Origin: Ephydatia muelleri
Lineage: Eukaryota > Porifera > Demospongiae > Spongillida > Spongillidae
Length of the DNA stretch: 64,000 bases
Assembly (NCBI GenBank): GCA_013339895.1
Contig: JABACO010000006.1
Span: 5,539,704-5,603,703 of the forward strand
Direction: 5' to 3'
Every line of letters begins with the position of its first letter. The stretch's first letter is position 1. A model generated the notes under the pieces. It was not told the origin of the DNA. It made no database searches and saw only the letters and a list, made by a program, of their open reading frames with translations. This document shows, one piece after another, positions 38,490-50,099 of this stretch. A program made the position numbers and the translations under genes.

Positions 38490-39266
38490 TGTGTTAGTTG
38501 TATATGACACTGAGCAGTTTAGAGCTCTCTTAGATTCCTCATCTCCTGCTAACAAGGCCCGTCTCCTCTCAGCATCAGCCTCCCACGCATCCTCTTGGCT
38601 TTCGGTGGTGCCTAGTGTAGAGCTTGGTTTACATCTTGACCCCCATGAGTTCTGTGTATGCATTAGGTGGTGGCTGGGATTGGATATTTCCAGAGGGCTT
38701 TCCTGTTCTCTTTGTCCTAACACAGCATTAGATCTCCTGGGTCACCATGCTGTTAGGGTGGAGATGTGGTCACACGACATAATCGACTTCGAGATGTCTT
38801 TGTTGATTTCTGTCACCAGGCTCATCTTGGAGTTCACGTTGAAGTTGGTAGCAACTTGACACCCGATGGTTCTCGATCCCGCCCAGCTGATGTTTTGGTT
38901 CGTGATTGGATTACTGGCAGATTTGCTGCCTTTGATTTCACAGTGTCTTCCCCCCTCTCTGTTGCCTCACTTAATCAAGCATGCATCACATCAGGCTTTG
39001 CAGCTCTATCAGCCGAAACCCGCAAGCACAAGGCTAATGATCCCAAGTGCAGTGAGCTAGGGTGGGTGTGCGTTCCTCTGGCAGTCGAGACATACGGGAA
39101 TTGGGGGAAGGAGGCTAGGGACACATTTTCCCGTCTAGCAACCCGGCTTGCCATTGGGTCTCCCAGATCAAAGAGTAGCTGTGTGTACGAAGTATACAGC
39201 AAGCTTAATCTAACCTTGACCAGATCTATTGTGAGAGCAATAATGGTCCGGACTCTCGTATCTTAA
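38490..39266 (+). pseudogene. RLE retrotransposon fragment (copy 12)
   Basis: Two plus-strand frames, the first with FRALLDSSSPANKARLLS and LCPNTALDLLGHHAV, the second from TRHNRLRDVFVDFC through RPADVLVRDW to SIVRAIMVRTLVS and a stop. A single frameshift near 38760 separates them. TAATAATAATAATAAT follows at 39355-39370. Confidence 0.85.
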
Positions 39267-39639
39267 TCTATTTTATCTGTAGGTATATACATGTATATTA
39301 TTATAGGTTTGCATTCTTGTATCTGCTGTATATGTATTTGAAGTTTCATTTATCTTAATAATAATAATAATTATACTTTTGTTTATTATAATATTCAAAT
39401 AATAAAATAACAACATTACAGGGAAACACAAAACAAAAGTACTATTATTATTCTTAATCATAATTAATAATAATAACAATAATAATAACACAAGAAAACA
39501 CGAGCAAACACACATACACATACATAATACAATTAAGATTAACAATCCTGAAGGGGTGTTTGGGCACATCTGAGTAGAATGGCTCTTGCATTCTGCCTCA
39601 TCAGTGTGACGCCCAGCAGGCAGTACATTTGGCTCAGTG

Positions 39640-40040
39640 CCTCAGTTTCACAAACACCCACTTGCGGCAAGCCTCTTACTTAATCTAGAGAAGCATCCTT
39701 GGGCTTCACATCCCCAACCACCATAAACTTCAACCACTAATGGAATGCATGTCCAGCCCAATCTTCCACACATCTGATCATTCTTGGTGTGCTTTCCAAT
39801 CTCCCCAAACTCTGCAGAATTGCCTGAAGCCAAGCTCGCTTCCAGAATCAGGTCTGTATTAAGCGGATGGATGACTTTCAGGTCAAAAGCTGCAGGGTTG
39901 GAGAGGGACCAGTTTGGCACCAGCACATCAGCTGGTCTAGAGAAGTCTAAGCCTGGACCTTTCTCCAGTTGAGAGATAAGCAGGCTTTAGAGCACAGGTT
40001 GGCAAAACAGTCTCTAAGCTTATTGTGCCGTGCAATGATG
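39640..40040 (-). pseudogene. RLE retrotransposon fragment (copy 13)
   Basis: The minus-strand frame starts near LVPNWSLSNPAAFDLKVIHP, followed by CGRLGWTCIPLVVEVYGGWG. It is decayed at both ends. The 5' side meets a TAATAATAATAATCAT run at 40056-40072. Confidence 0.8.
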
Positions 40041-40133
40041 TCACAATCATAATACTATAATAATAATAATCATAATCATAATCATATATAATTCAATACA
40101 TACATACACATACACTAAACTACTAATAGCAAG

Positions 40134-40980
40134 TTAGGAGGGTGGAAGCTCCCTGGCCAGGATGGCTCTAGCAATGGACCGAACCAGGACCACATTCAAC
40201 CGGCCATAAATTTCAGCCACAACTACTGCCTTGGGGGAGGACTGGTGAATGGCTAGGAAGGATGCCAGCCTGGAGAAGGTATCATGTGCCTGCTTGCCCC
40301 AATTGCCATAAGTCTCCACTGCCAATGGGATGCAGGACTAGCCCAACTCTTGGCACTTGGGTCCATTGGAGTGGAGCTTGCGGGTCTCTGCTGCCAGGGC
40401 TGCCGCTCCAGCCTGGTAACATGATTCACCCAAGATGACAGAGCAGAGTGGTGAGGTAATGGTCAGGTCTAGTGCCGCAGGTTTGCCTCTGTCCCAGCCA
40501 GCAATGAGGATGTCAGCAGGTCTTGTGTGGGCAAGGTCTCTGGTAAGGCCATGACCTCTCTCCACACTCACACTTAGGTGGGCACGACGACAAAGGTCAA
40601 ATACCTCATCTCGTAGATGATTATGGCGTGTGACCACATCCCCCCCCATGCCTGCAGGTCACAGCATGGTGACCAAGAGGATCAAGAGCAGTATCGGGGC
40701 AGAATGGGCACATGGACCGACCAGAAGTATCTAACCCCAGCCACCACCTAATAGCCATCTGGAACTCATTCGACTCCAGGTGCAAGCCCAAACCAGGGGA
40801 AGGGACCACTGATAGCCAAGAGGAAGCATGAGGAGCAGCCACTGACAGGAGGCGAGCTCTGTTAGCTGGAGAGGAGGATTCCAACAAGATGTGGAAATGT
40901 TGGGCTTGGATCAATCCTGACAAGACCTTCTGGTGAATGGGAGACTCCAGAGCAGAATTGACTGTAATGGCATTAAAGGG
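40134..40980 (-). pseudogene. RLE retrotransposon fragment (copy 14)
   Basis: Three minus-strand frames cover FHILLESSSPANRARLLS, the CCHC knuckle (CPFCPDTALDPLGHHAVTC), RPADILIAGWDRGKPAALDL and YGRLNVVLVRSIARAILARE. It is the same subfamily as the copy at 25541-25867. Its 5' end is bordered by an ATT run at 40986-41011. Confidence 0.85.
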
Positions 40981-41049
40981 GGAGACTTATTATTATTATT
41001 ATTATTATTATTTATTATTGTTCTTCATTATTATTATTGAATCAACAAA

Positions 41050-42842
41050 AACAGGCTAACCACCAACTCCCATGGGCTCCCTTCCCAATATGGCTCTTGC
41101 TGCTGACCTCAATAAAGACAAGTTGAGGTGACCATAAAGTTCTGCTGACACTGAGGCCTTTGGGCATGACTGATGGATGGCAATTAGGGAGGCCAAGCGT
41201 TTGAAAACAGAATGAGCCACCATCCCCCAATTGTCATAAGATTCTACAGCCAGTGAGGTGCATACCTGGCCAGCCCAATTCTTGACACTTGCTGTCATTG
41301 GCAGAGTGTTTTCGGGTTTCAGTAATGTGGGCTGCAGCACCAATTGAGGCACTCGCTTCCTCCAGGCTGGCTGGAGTGAGGGGAGAGGACACTGTGACGT
41401 CAAAGGCTGCAGGTAGGCCCCTTTCCCAGCCCTGAACAAGAATGTCAGCTGGACGGGAGTTTGAATGATTTGGGGATAGCCCATGTCCCATTTCCAATTG
41501 CACTGAAAGGTGGGCTCAGCGGCAGAAGTTGGCAATGGTGTCACGAAGGTTGTTATGCCATGAAACAACAAACCCTCCATGTCTGCAAGAGATGGCATGG
41601 TGTCCAAGAGGGTTAAGTGCTATGCCAGAACAGAAGACAAAGGGAACCTCTTGATGTGTCAAGGCCAAGCCACCATTTGATGGCTGTCTGACATTCAGCA
41701 GGATCGAGATGAAGACCCAGGCCGGTAGAAGGGACCACTGAGATCCAGGAACCTGCATGGGGAGCAGAGACAGAGAGGAGGCCTGCCATGTTTACTGGGG
41801 AAGCCGAAGAAAGGAGAGATTGGAAGAGGTGATTGTCCAATTTTTCGGACAAAGTGTGTTGATATGGGGGGACTGCTAGGGCTGCATCAACTGTTATAGA
41901 ATCAAGCATGGAGACCTGGTTGTTGAATGAAGCCACAGCCTTCTGTAGGTGGATGTTGCCGGGGCTCAGCCAAAGAAGAGATAAAGGCAGCTGGGGAGTG
42001 CCGTGCAAGGGAGCGGAGCCCTAACCCACCAAAGCTGAGGCTAAGCTGTCCTGGTCCCAATTGCTATCAGGGATAGGTAGAGCCAAACATGAAGCAAAAC
42101 ACTGCCTGACTTCATCATCAAAGGACTTCAAACTATCTATACAAAGACTAGGTGGGGTGGCTCTGGCCAGATGGACAAGCTTAGAGTAGCTTCCACATAT
42201 GCGAAGCAGAGATAGGGAGACATGCAGGTCTACCACTGAGACATCTGTAATGGCAGAGAGTAACGCTTTGCTCTGAGCACATCTCTCAGAGATGAACTGG
42301 GAGCAGTGGATGTAGTCCCCAATGGGCACTCCAAGGACATCCAAATTTGGTGAGAGAGATGATTTCACATCGGGTGGGAACAATGAATTATCATTTCTGC
42401 TAAATAGCTCACACTTGGGAAGGTTGATGTGAAGGCCCAGGTGTGGACCCAACTCTTCAATAATGTTTAAAGCACGTGACACTGCTGATCTGTCTCCTGC
42501 CAGGACACCATCATCAAGATACCAAAGGTTCAGAAGGAGGTTGAAGCAGCCATCATCTGCCTCTAAGGAGGCTACCAATTTATGGAGGACAAGAGCAAAC
42601 AACATTGGGCCTAGTGGGTCACCTTGCTGCACTCCTGATTGGGAGGTAACCACACCTAAAGGGTGCCAGAGAAAAGGGTGGGAGCCGTAGCACCAGGATA
42701 CCCATGGTAGAAGCTCAGGGAAGAACATCAAGCACTGATCAAGAATGGCCTGCCTGGATATTTGGTTGAAAGCATTAGACATGTCCACCTTAAAAACCAC
42801 AAAATCTTCTTTCAACCAATTCTCGTCAATGCAAGCTCTCAA
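41050..42842 (-). pseudogene. second long RLE retrotransposon copy with RT domain (copy 15)
   Basis: The minus-strand frame at 42021-42842 encodes an RT: FVVFKVDMSNAFNQISR (motif A), QQGDPLGPMLF (B) and YLDDG (C, Leu instead of Met). The linker, CCHC and RLE follow in four more frames to a stop near 41056. It is truncated inside the RT at 42842. It clearly diverges from 26047-29895, so at least two families or subfamilies are present. Confidence 0.88.
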
Positions 42843-42909
42843 GTTGTTTTGTGTATGTTATTTTATTATTTGAATATAATTTTTTTTAATTTTTATCCAA
42901 TATAATAAT

Positions 42910-43135
42910 CATAGTGATCTTGGATGGGTCTGTATCCCTCTGGTAGTGGAATCATACGGAGCTTGGGGGAAGGAGGCTTTGGAGGCGTTTTCCATGTTAG
43001 CCTCTCGCCCTTCATCCAGGCCCAAATCTATGGTTCTGTCTGAACTGTATGGCCGACTCAATCTCCATTTAGTTAGGGCAAATGTGAGGGCTATTTTGTG
43101 CCGACTTTCCTGCCATCATCAGGAATACATTTGAG
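42910..43135 (+). pseudogene. RLE retrotransposon 3' tail (copy 16)
   Basis: The plus strand carries LGWVCIPLVVESYGAWGKEA and LYGRLNLHLVRANVRAI, then a stop. It is followed by ATTATTATTATTATT at 43182-43197. Confidence 0.8.
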
Positions 43136-43204
43136 TTTGTATGTTGTTTTGTGACTTGTGTTTGGTTATTGTTGAATAAATTATTATTATTATTATTGTA
43201 TTGT

Positions 43205-43421
43205 GTGTACATATATATGCATTCCTCTAGCTGTGGAGACCTTTGGACACTGGGGGAAAGAGGCTCAGGCTGTTTTTTCCCGTCTTGCCTCTTTTATAGC
43301 CATCCATCGAGCTAGTCCCAAATCCAGTGTCCTTAATGAAATGTATAGTCGCCTCAACATGTCCCTGGTGAGGTCTGTAGCTACATATAGAGCCATCTTA
43401 GTGAGGGGGTCTGCAGCATAG
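43205..43421 (+). pseudogene. RLE retrotransposon 3' tail (copy 17)
   Basis: The plus strand carries CIPLAVETFGHWGKEAQAVF and MYSRLNMSLVRSVATYRAIL, then a stop. It begins directly after the triplet run that ends copy 16 and is followed by TGATAATAATAATAATG at 43480-43497. Confidence 0.8.
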
Positions 43422-43544
43422 GACTCATGCGAGTAGCGTAGGTAATGATAGGTAGAATTGTTGTGCATAAAGTGTATGTAATGATAATAATAATAATGCG
43501 CTTTTATTGTATCTTGTATTCCTGTATTAAAAAGAAATAATAAA

Positions 43545-44005
43545 ATGAGGCATATTTATGTCAAATATGTGTTTACTGCTACCAAAGAATTCTTCAAGAC
43601 CCTTTGAAAAATGATACTAATTTGAACTTTATCATGGTCACGACTTCAGTTAACTGACGCCATGAATATAAACCCAGACACGGTTATACCATGTATTGAC
43701 AATTGGGATAAGCGCACATTAGTTCCCACAGAATTTGGTATAACTCTGCTATAACTACTACAATCTGATAAGATCCATGTAAAACTATCGTATAACACTT
43801 GTATAACTATTTGTGCGCTTTTCCCAACCGGTATAACCAAGGCTATAACTAAGTTATCGCTAAATTGTTCAGTAGCCATAACTGGTTAAAACCATATTAT
43901 TCCAAATTAGTATAATTTTTCAAAGGCGGGTCTATTTCTGTTTATAGAATTCCTCTGATCTGCTGCCACGTTTAGCTTGATTTTGAACAACTCTGCTTTA
44001 GTTAA
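43545..44005. repeat. non-coding repeat unit, first copy (interrupted)
   Basis: Two blocks, about 43545-43665 and 43918-44005, match 45835-46072 in order and orientation. The shared landmarks are ACCAAAGAATTC, AAGACCCTTTGAAA, CTGACGCCA and TAGAATTCCTCTG. Between the blocks about 250 bp are extra in this copy. Confidence 0.8.
43680..43840. mobile_element. MITE-like insertion with imperfect inverted repeats
   Basis: ATTGGGATAAGCGCAC (43702-43717) pairs with GTGCGCTTTTCCCAAC (43813-43828). Outside these, GGTTATACC and GGTATAACC extend the symmetry. The segment is absent from the otherwise similar copy at 45835-46072, which supports an insertion. Confidence 0.6.
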
Positions 44006-44735
44006 ACAATACAGATTTCGGCATGGTTAATGCACACATCTGCACACACACGCACGCACACACATATATATTTTATATTTGCTACGCGAAACGTGTGCGA
44101 CTCGCGAGCGCGGCGCGCGTGCACTGCACTAGTGAGTCATGACTTGTTGACATGCGAGAGTATAGGTAAACACAAACACACGCGAGTGAAATGAAACTTC
44201 ATGCATGCGCGAGCTAAGCAATTGAACTATAACCACTCTAAATTTGTATTGGCCTCGCGTGACAATCAACCAAATAAGTGAAGTGGGCGGGTGTAGCACG
44301 GTCAATGAATTCTGCCTCTACCAGCTGCTGCAAACTTGTGCAAATGATGCGCTTGAACAACTCAGGCAAGTTAGTTACTGAAGCATAATCGCCGATACAA
44401 TTGCAATCTACTAATCTAACAAAATCTAATTTATAACTACGTAGTTACCTTAACGATTTCCGAATCAGCAAAGACATATTTTGAGAATAATGATAGGCGA
44501 AAAGCTATAGTAACCAGAATTGCCCGCTGCTACATTGACAATCGTAATGACTTAAGAATCAAAAGATCGAATATAACGGAAGGTAGAAAGTAGTAACCTG
44601 CAATCGCGCGCTGTTGCCTTGACAATAGTGACGAATTCAAAGTTAAAAGAAGTAGCGTAGCGGTAAATGGCACGAGAGAATTAAAGCTCTGGTTTGGAAT
44701 CAATGTAATGGAGTAGTTGCAGTACATGTACAGAA
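44006..44735. other. no gene seen
   Basis: Starts with a short CA run (44040-44065) and a CpG-rich patch (44090-44220). No supported ORF, RNA gene or array was found. Confidence 0.4.
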
Positions 44736-44739
44736 GCGC

Positions 44740-45490
44740 TGGATGTGGCTAAAATGGGGGGAGATATAGAAGTCTAAGCGTTCCAAACAATTGGCATGGG
44801 TGTGGCCAAAAGAGGCTATTATGGGTTAAATCATTTGTGCCCTGGGTGTGGCCAAAATTGAGGTATTAGAGGGTTAAATTATTATGTTTAAAATAAACAG
44901 GTGCACTGGATGTGGCCAAAATAGCAGGACATTTTATGGCGTTAATTTGCTGAGCCAAGAAATATGCCAGGGTGTGCCCAGATCAGGGGGCATTATATGG
45001 GGTTAGGTCACTTTAGCCAAGAAAGATGCCTGGGTGTGACCAGAATAGTGAGGCATTATATGGGGTTAAGTCACTTAGCCGAGAAATATGCCTGGGTGTG
45101 GTCAAAACAGAGTGGCATATTTATGGGGTTAAGTTGCTTAGCCGAGAAAGATAGCTGGGTGTGGCCAGAATAGTGAGGCATTATTAAGTTGCTTAGCTGA
45201 GAATGATGCCTGGGTGTGACCAAAATATAGGGGGCATTATATGGGATTAAGTTGTATAACCGAGAATGATGCTTGGGTGTGGCCAAAATAGAGGGGGCAT
45301 AATATGGGGTTAAGTTGCTTAGCTGAGAACGATGCCTGGGTTTGGCCAGAGTAGTGAGGCATTACATGGGGTTATTAAGTCGCTTAGCCAAGAAAGATGC
45401 CTGGGTGTGGCCAGAATAGTGAGGCATTATATGGGGTTAAGTTACTTAGCAGAGAAATATGCCTGGTTGTGGCTGAAGTATAGTGGGATA
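44740..45490. repeat. about 60-65-bp minisatellite, about 11-12 copies
   Basis: Units read roughly TGGGTGTGGCCAAAATAG, GGCATTATATGGGGTTAAGT, then TGCTTAGCCGAGAAAGATGC. Copies are imperfect and the first few are shorter. ORFs through it are repeat artefacts. Confidence 0.9.
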
Positions 45491-45834
45491 TTGATGGGTT
45501 AAAATTATCTGTTCAGACATGGAAACACTTGCACTTGTCAATGACATGAAAGGAATTGTATGATCACAGCTGCAGCTAGTTATTTCTTACTGCAACTGTA
45601 GACTAGATTTTGTGTCACAATGGTGTGTGATCTGCTGCATAGTGTTTCTTGTGTACTATCCTTTAGTAATATATACGACTGCATCAACAATGATCAAATC
45701 TTCTGCGATGACTATTGTCAATTATACATACACATGCTGTTTAGACATCTGCCTCCAGATTTTATTGCTATTATGTATTATTATATGTATATGCTGTATC
45801 TGTAGTGTGAAATTTAATCAAAAAATAAAACTAG

Positions 45835-46072
45835 TGAGACATAGAGATGCATATTTGAGTCACATATGTGCTTATTGTTACCAAAGAATTCAAGACCCTT
45901 TGAAATATTATACTAATTTGAACTTCTTCTGCAGTTAGCTGACGCCACGACAATAAAAAAGCATAATTTTACAAAGGCGGGTCTTATTTATATTGTTTAA
46001 GCCCGTTTCTGTTTATAGAATTCCTCTGTTGCCTTGTTTAGCTTGATTTTGAACAACTCTACTTTAGAATAT
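45835..46072. repeat. non-coding repeat unit, second copy (uninterrupted)
   Basis: Counterpart of 43545-44005 lacking the MITE-like insert. The two copies bracket the 44740-45490 minisatellite region in direct orientation. Confidence 0.8.
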
Positions 46073-46700
46073 TGCGCCGCAGCTACTATAATGCCACTTT
46101 TTTTAAATCTAACCATCAACGTTTTTGGAGTCAACAGTTTATTCAGAGCTGGAAATTTTTTTTTCTTGTCTGTAGGCTGTTAGTTTGTATCATACTTTAG
46201 TTGGACTGTAAGTTGGATAACGTTGATACAGTAGGTATGCTAAGATAAACCGGTGTGACAGGAAAACTTAAATCCCTGAAATGTTGCACTCCCCATACAA
46301 TTTTTCCTAGGAATTTTGGCACAACCACTCCAATTTTCCTAGGAAACTTGGCATTGCATTATAAGATTCTAGAGCTTTTGCAACTGCCCCCTCCTCCCCC
46401 CCCCCCCCCCCATCCAATTAGTGAAGAAAATATAGGCATCCCTAACTAACCCTAAGCATAACAATGAAAAGGTATAGAATGAAACAAAAAAGCTAGAATT
46501 CATACCAGATTCACTAGTCTTGCTGGCAAAATAGAAAATGGAAGACCATTCAAAGGCTGCCCGATAGTGATTAGTAAGTATAAACTAATGGTCTGATGCA
46601 ATACGAATGAGCAGCTGCATTGAATGAAATAGTGACACACAGCTTGCACGGAGTATATCTTTTTAAGTTTCAAAATGTTTGTTAATAAAAAGTTAGTTAT
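46073..46700. other. no gene seen
   Basis: AT-rich sequence with a poly-C tract at about 46388-46411. No supported coding frame. Confidence 0.4.
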
Positions 46701-46711
46701 GTAATATGCCT

Positions 46712-47044
46712 TCATGCCGGTGTTAGTTTCCTGTGGTGAATGCTTGAGCCGTTTGAATGTTTCACCACGTGTTGCCTGTATATGAATGGTTGTGTTAAAA
46801 GCGACGATGCTGCTGCAATGAGCTCCGATTCCGTAGCCCTAGTGCCCAGAGCCTGCATCCTTGATCGTTTCATATAGCTTTTCATAGACTCATCTGGGAT
46901 CCAAGGGAGGATAATATTGGATTTGTTGGTTTGTGGATCATGTATGTTGTGATTAGCAGACGCAGCTAGTTCTTCATTAAATTCTTGTGACCCAGTTACA
47001 GCTAGAGAAACAGACAACTGAAAAAACCCCAAAAAACCCAGCAA
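46712..47044 (-). pseudogene. OTU-like fragment downstream of a Gypsy integrase tail
   Basis: The minus-strand frame carries SMKSYMKRSRMQALGTRATE followed by LIAAASSLLTQPFIY, a pattern like the C-terminal half of OTU cysteine proteases (helix, W/L-GT, xEL-AA-LL, IYVY). The catalytic Cys region is not visible. OTU-like domains do accompany some Ty3/Gypsy elements, which fits the neighbouring integrase tail. The assignment is tentative. Confidence 0.35.
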
Positions 47045-47231
47045 TTTCCAACTGCAGCAATCCTATCTCAGCTTCAAGTATTTCATGCTGCTCTGGACTG
47101 CAGCGTTTCTGGCTTTCATTCTGACAACTTTGCTCTGGATAAGCCTGGTAGCTATCATCATCTTCATGGTCTATACACTGTCACCTATTCCTTTCCATCA
47201 ACAGTTCTTGTTCACTCTCACTATCTTCCTG

Positions 47232-47453
47232 TCAAGAGCCACTGTCACGGTGGCCAAATTCTTCCCATTCATGCACAATATCTTCAGCAGCATTATAATT
47301 AGTCCATGATATCTCTGCAACAACTGGATCAAGAAAACGCTTAAGGCGAGCACAGTGTATGCTTTGCTTTAATGGTTTTCCCACCAATGCACAGTGGTTT
47401 AAAACCATAGCTGACCAGGACATTTTCAAATTACTGTATGCAAATATAACCAA
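47232..47453 (-). pseudogene. Ty3/Gypsy integrase C-terminal tail remnant
   Basis: The frame carries LVGKPLKQSIHCARLKRFLD, the usual integrase C-terminal signature (Gly-Lys-x-Leu-Lys ... Arg-Leu-Lys-x-Phe/Tyr). It is a short remnant in the same orientation as the integrase core piece at 60010-60790, from which it is now 12.5 kb away. Confidence 0.55.
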
Positions 47454-47930
47454 CTTGTTTGTATCCTGATTTATAATGAGGTGATAAAATTAATGTAAGT
47501 TATTAAATAAATTTAATAGGATACAATCAAGACAGATTAATCAAGTTTAACAGATATATATAAATTCCATTATTGTAATGAATTGATAGGTATTAATGGC
47601 ACAATTATATTACACTACACAGGTACTAAATGACGTAGGAATTAAAATTTAATAATTATCCCAGAATAGTTCATTAAATTCAAGGCAAACAATCAAGATT
47701 CTTAATACTTTATAATCAAAAAATACATTGGATAACTAACATAATTTATAATCATAAATGTAATTCAGTTCAGTTCAAATACATCTCTGGCATGATACAA
47801 TTCTTATGCTGCATTATTAGCCTATAGTGGGCTGGTAAGTCTACTTTGGTCTTCAATTCCTGCCTAAGACTAGTATACCCTGTCCGACCAAGCTTGTAAG
47901 TAGATAAAATAAATAGAGCCTCATCTAAAC

Positions 47931-48147
47931 TTATAACTCTGCTAACCATTTTCCCTTGTGGAACAACTTGAGACCTACTGAAGCTACAGCCCTGTCATGT
48001 AAATTCTCCCTATGAAGCATGTATCCTAACAATTGAGTAGTTGTTATTTTTTGCACTTCTGCTTCCTTCTTCAATACAGCAAATAAAGTATCTGTTCTCC
48101 TTTTGGAATGACGAGGGCTCAGTGCATCGAGTGGAGCAATTGTGCTG
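47931..48147 (-). pseudogene. 3' part of an ORF split by the 10.25-kb element
   Basis: Minus-strand frame IAPLDALSPRHSKRRTDTLF and onward to a TAA at 47931. It begins exactly at the left target-site copy (48142-48147). It joins in frame with 58402-58754 once the element and one target copy are subtracted. Product unknown; the C-terminal segment is rich in Lys and Leu, with helical character. Confidence 0.7.
48142..48147. repeat. left target-site duplication GTGCTG
   Basis: GTGCTG immediately precedes the GGTCCG terminus of the element and is repeated at 58402-58407 right after the CGGACC terminus. Confidence 0.85.
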
Positions 48148-48433
48148 GGTCCGTGTACTTTTCCACATTTCAATTTCTCGTATTTCTATTTATACAAAGA
48201 GGGCAATTTCGGCTCAATTGGCAATGTTTCACGTGATGGAGTTCTATTTGTGGCCTAATCTAGCGCGTCGCAACATATTGAAAAATGAAAAATGAAATAT
48301 CGTTGTCTTTGTCAATATAATGAACAGTGCTCAATCCGAAGCAGAGTAATGGTCTGGAAGCAGTGCCGACCTGCCTCGAACCACCGGAATCGACCCCTCG
48401 CACGGAACGCGCGCGTATACCATGTAGGCGTAT

Positions 48434-48461
48434 AGTCTGGGGACCCTAGGGTCCCCAGACT
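48434..48461. repeat. 28-bp perfect palindrome in left arm
   Basis: Two 14-base halves, AGTCTGGGGACCCT and AGGGTCCCCAGACT, form a perfect palindrome. The same sequence occurs at 58088-58115 in the right arm. It could be a protein-binding site or an extrusion-prone cruciform. Confidence 0.9.
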
Positions 48462-48948
48462 AGTAGGCGTATGTGTGCGTATGCATGTATGTTCTATATA
48501 ACGGTAAAATTGCATCCTTGCTGTATTCATACTATGGTACTGTACTCGAAGCTGCCAACAGTATATTTGCTGTGGTGTGTTCGTGCGTGTGCGTACATGT
48601 GTGTTTGTGTGCATGTGTGTACGTGTCAGCGTGTGTACTTAATAGTGTTTTTACCATAATCCCCCTCCTCCCCCTCTAAATAATATTACATTGTTAACAG
48701 TCTGTTAAAGGGTATACATACACATGTGCATATGAGATGCAAAACTGGCTACAACCATGAATGGACAAAATAATGTGACAGCATGGTACTAAGTTGGTTG
48801 CATAAGATCAGAGTACTTTTTGCCATGAGTGTGAGAAGCTGCATGTGAGACAGTACTTACACAATTATCTTTTCATGGGGTCGGCGAAAGTACATCCCAC
48901 TGCACTTTACTAGTACGTGATGCTAACGTGGCTTCCAATGGCATTTGG

Positions 48949-49112
48949 GGCTGTTCATAAATTATGTCACACTGAAGGGGGGAGGGGGTATCAGCCAGTG
49001 TGACGACGTATAAATTAAGCATACATCAGTATGGGACATCGTATGACGGGGGGGAGGGGGGGAGGAGGGTTCATAATGGTCAAAAATAACGTGACGTAAT
49101 TTATGAACGGCC
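48949..49112. mobile_element. 164-bp MITE nested in left arm
   Basis: The ends GGCTGTTCATAAATTATGTC (48949-48968) and its near complement at 49091-49112 form inverted termini of about 22 bp with two mismatches. The interior is G-rich. The mirror copy in the right arm is at about 57437-57600. Confidence 0.75.
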
Positions 49113-49440
49113 TCTTTGTGGGCACCATCAAAGACCTGAATCGTTTGATATATAGTGCACAAAATATGCTATTGGTGCATGGTCTCTTTCCATGACTCAG
49201 TTCAGTGGCTAAACAACACTTTCTCCGGCATTCTATCAGCAGTCATGAGCCACAAGTGCTCAAGCTATCATAGTCGGCATAGTTTCAAGTTAAGCGATAA
49301 CAATATGTAACAACCTTCTTTGGCACAAAGAGTAACTGTTGTGATGTTTGCCAGTTTTTAAACTCATGGCCTGCAGAATTGAGTCCATATAGAACCATTC
49401 CTAGCAGTTTAGATGGCACGTAGCAGTTGTCCCTGTCCCA

Positions 49441-49689
49441 CTAGTTACACTCTATACACAAATTACATGAAGGCAGATGAAACCTGTTAGCCCCCATGAC
49501 ATCATTAATGGACTTACCCACACTGTTGCAAGAATTTATGAACTGAGGAAGTAGGCTAGCATGTTCAATGTTCCAAGTAAATGTTTCTTGCCATCCATTA
49601 CCATCAACCACAACCAGCTTAACGTAGTTTCTTACTTTCCATACCTCTGTATTGCCGGTCCCACAGGACAAGGAGATGATCACACACAT
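49441..49689 (-). CDS. hypothetical 82-codon ORF in left arm
   Basis: The frame contains YVKLVVVDGNGWQETFTWNI and a Cys pair near the end (CNLCIEC). Composition looks protein-like, but there is no recognised domain or splice partner. An identical ORF lies in the right arm at 56860-57108. It may be an exon of an element gene or chance. Confidence 0.3.
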   Translation of the reverse strand: MCVIISLSCGTGNTEVWKVRNYVKLVVVDGNGWQETFTWNIEHASLLPQFINSCNSVGKSINDVMGANRFHLPSCNLCIECN

Positions 49690-50099
49690 ATCTAAAGCAC
49701 TATTGTATGGAGGGACAACAACTACTTGCTACCTAAACTATATGTATTTAAGTTGTGCTTTTAATTTCCGATGCTGGTATACTATTTGTGTGTGTGTGTG
49801 TGTGTGGTGTGTGTGTGTGTGTGAGTGTGGTGTGTGTGTATGAAAATTAATAGTGTGTGTTTCTGTACCTAAAACAAACTATAATATTCTGTCATGAGCA
49901 ATGGCATACAAAAACATGATGCAAACTACTGTACGTAGTTGTTCCGTGGACAATGACTATGACCTTACAAAATCCTTCCCCCTCTCCTTCCCTCCCTCCC
50001 TCCCTCCCTATCTCCTCATCTCCCTCACTCCTGCCCTTTTTCCATCCCTTCTCACTCCCTCCTCCATCCCTCCCTCATCCCTCCCTCCTCCTCACTCTC

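Noticed and set aside
44964-45286. ORFs of about 70 codons on both strands
   Set aside because: They run through the 60-65-bp minisatellite and reflect its periodicity only.
47085-47309. Hydrophobic 74-codon plus-strand ORF
   Set aside because: It is antisense to the Gypsy integrase tail and its hydrophobic character follows from the complementary sequence.
48380-48415. tRNA T-arm-like string in the arms
   Set aside because: A short GGTTCGA-like motif is present on one strand but no cloverleaf can be formed around it.
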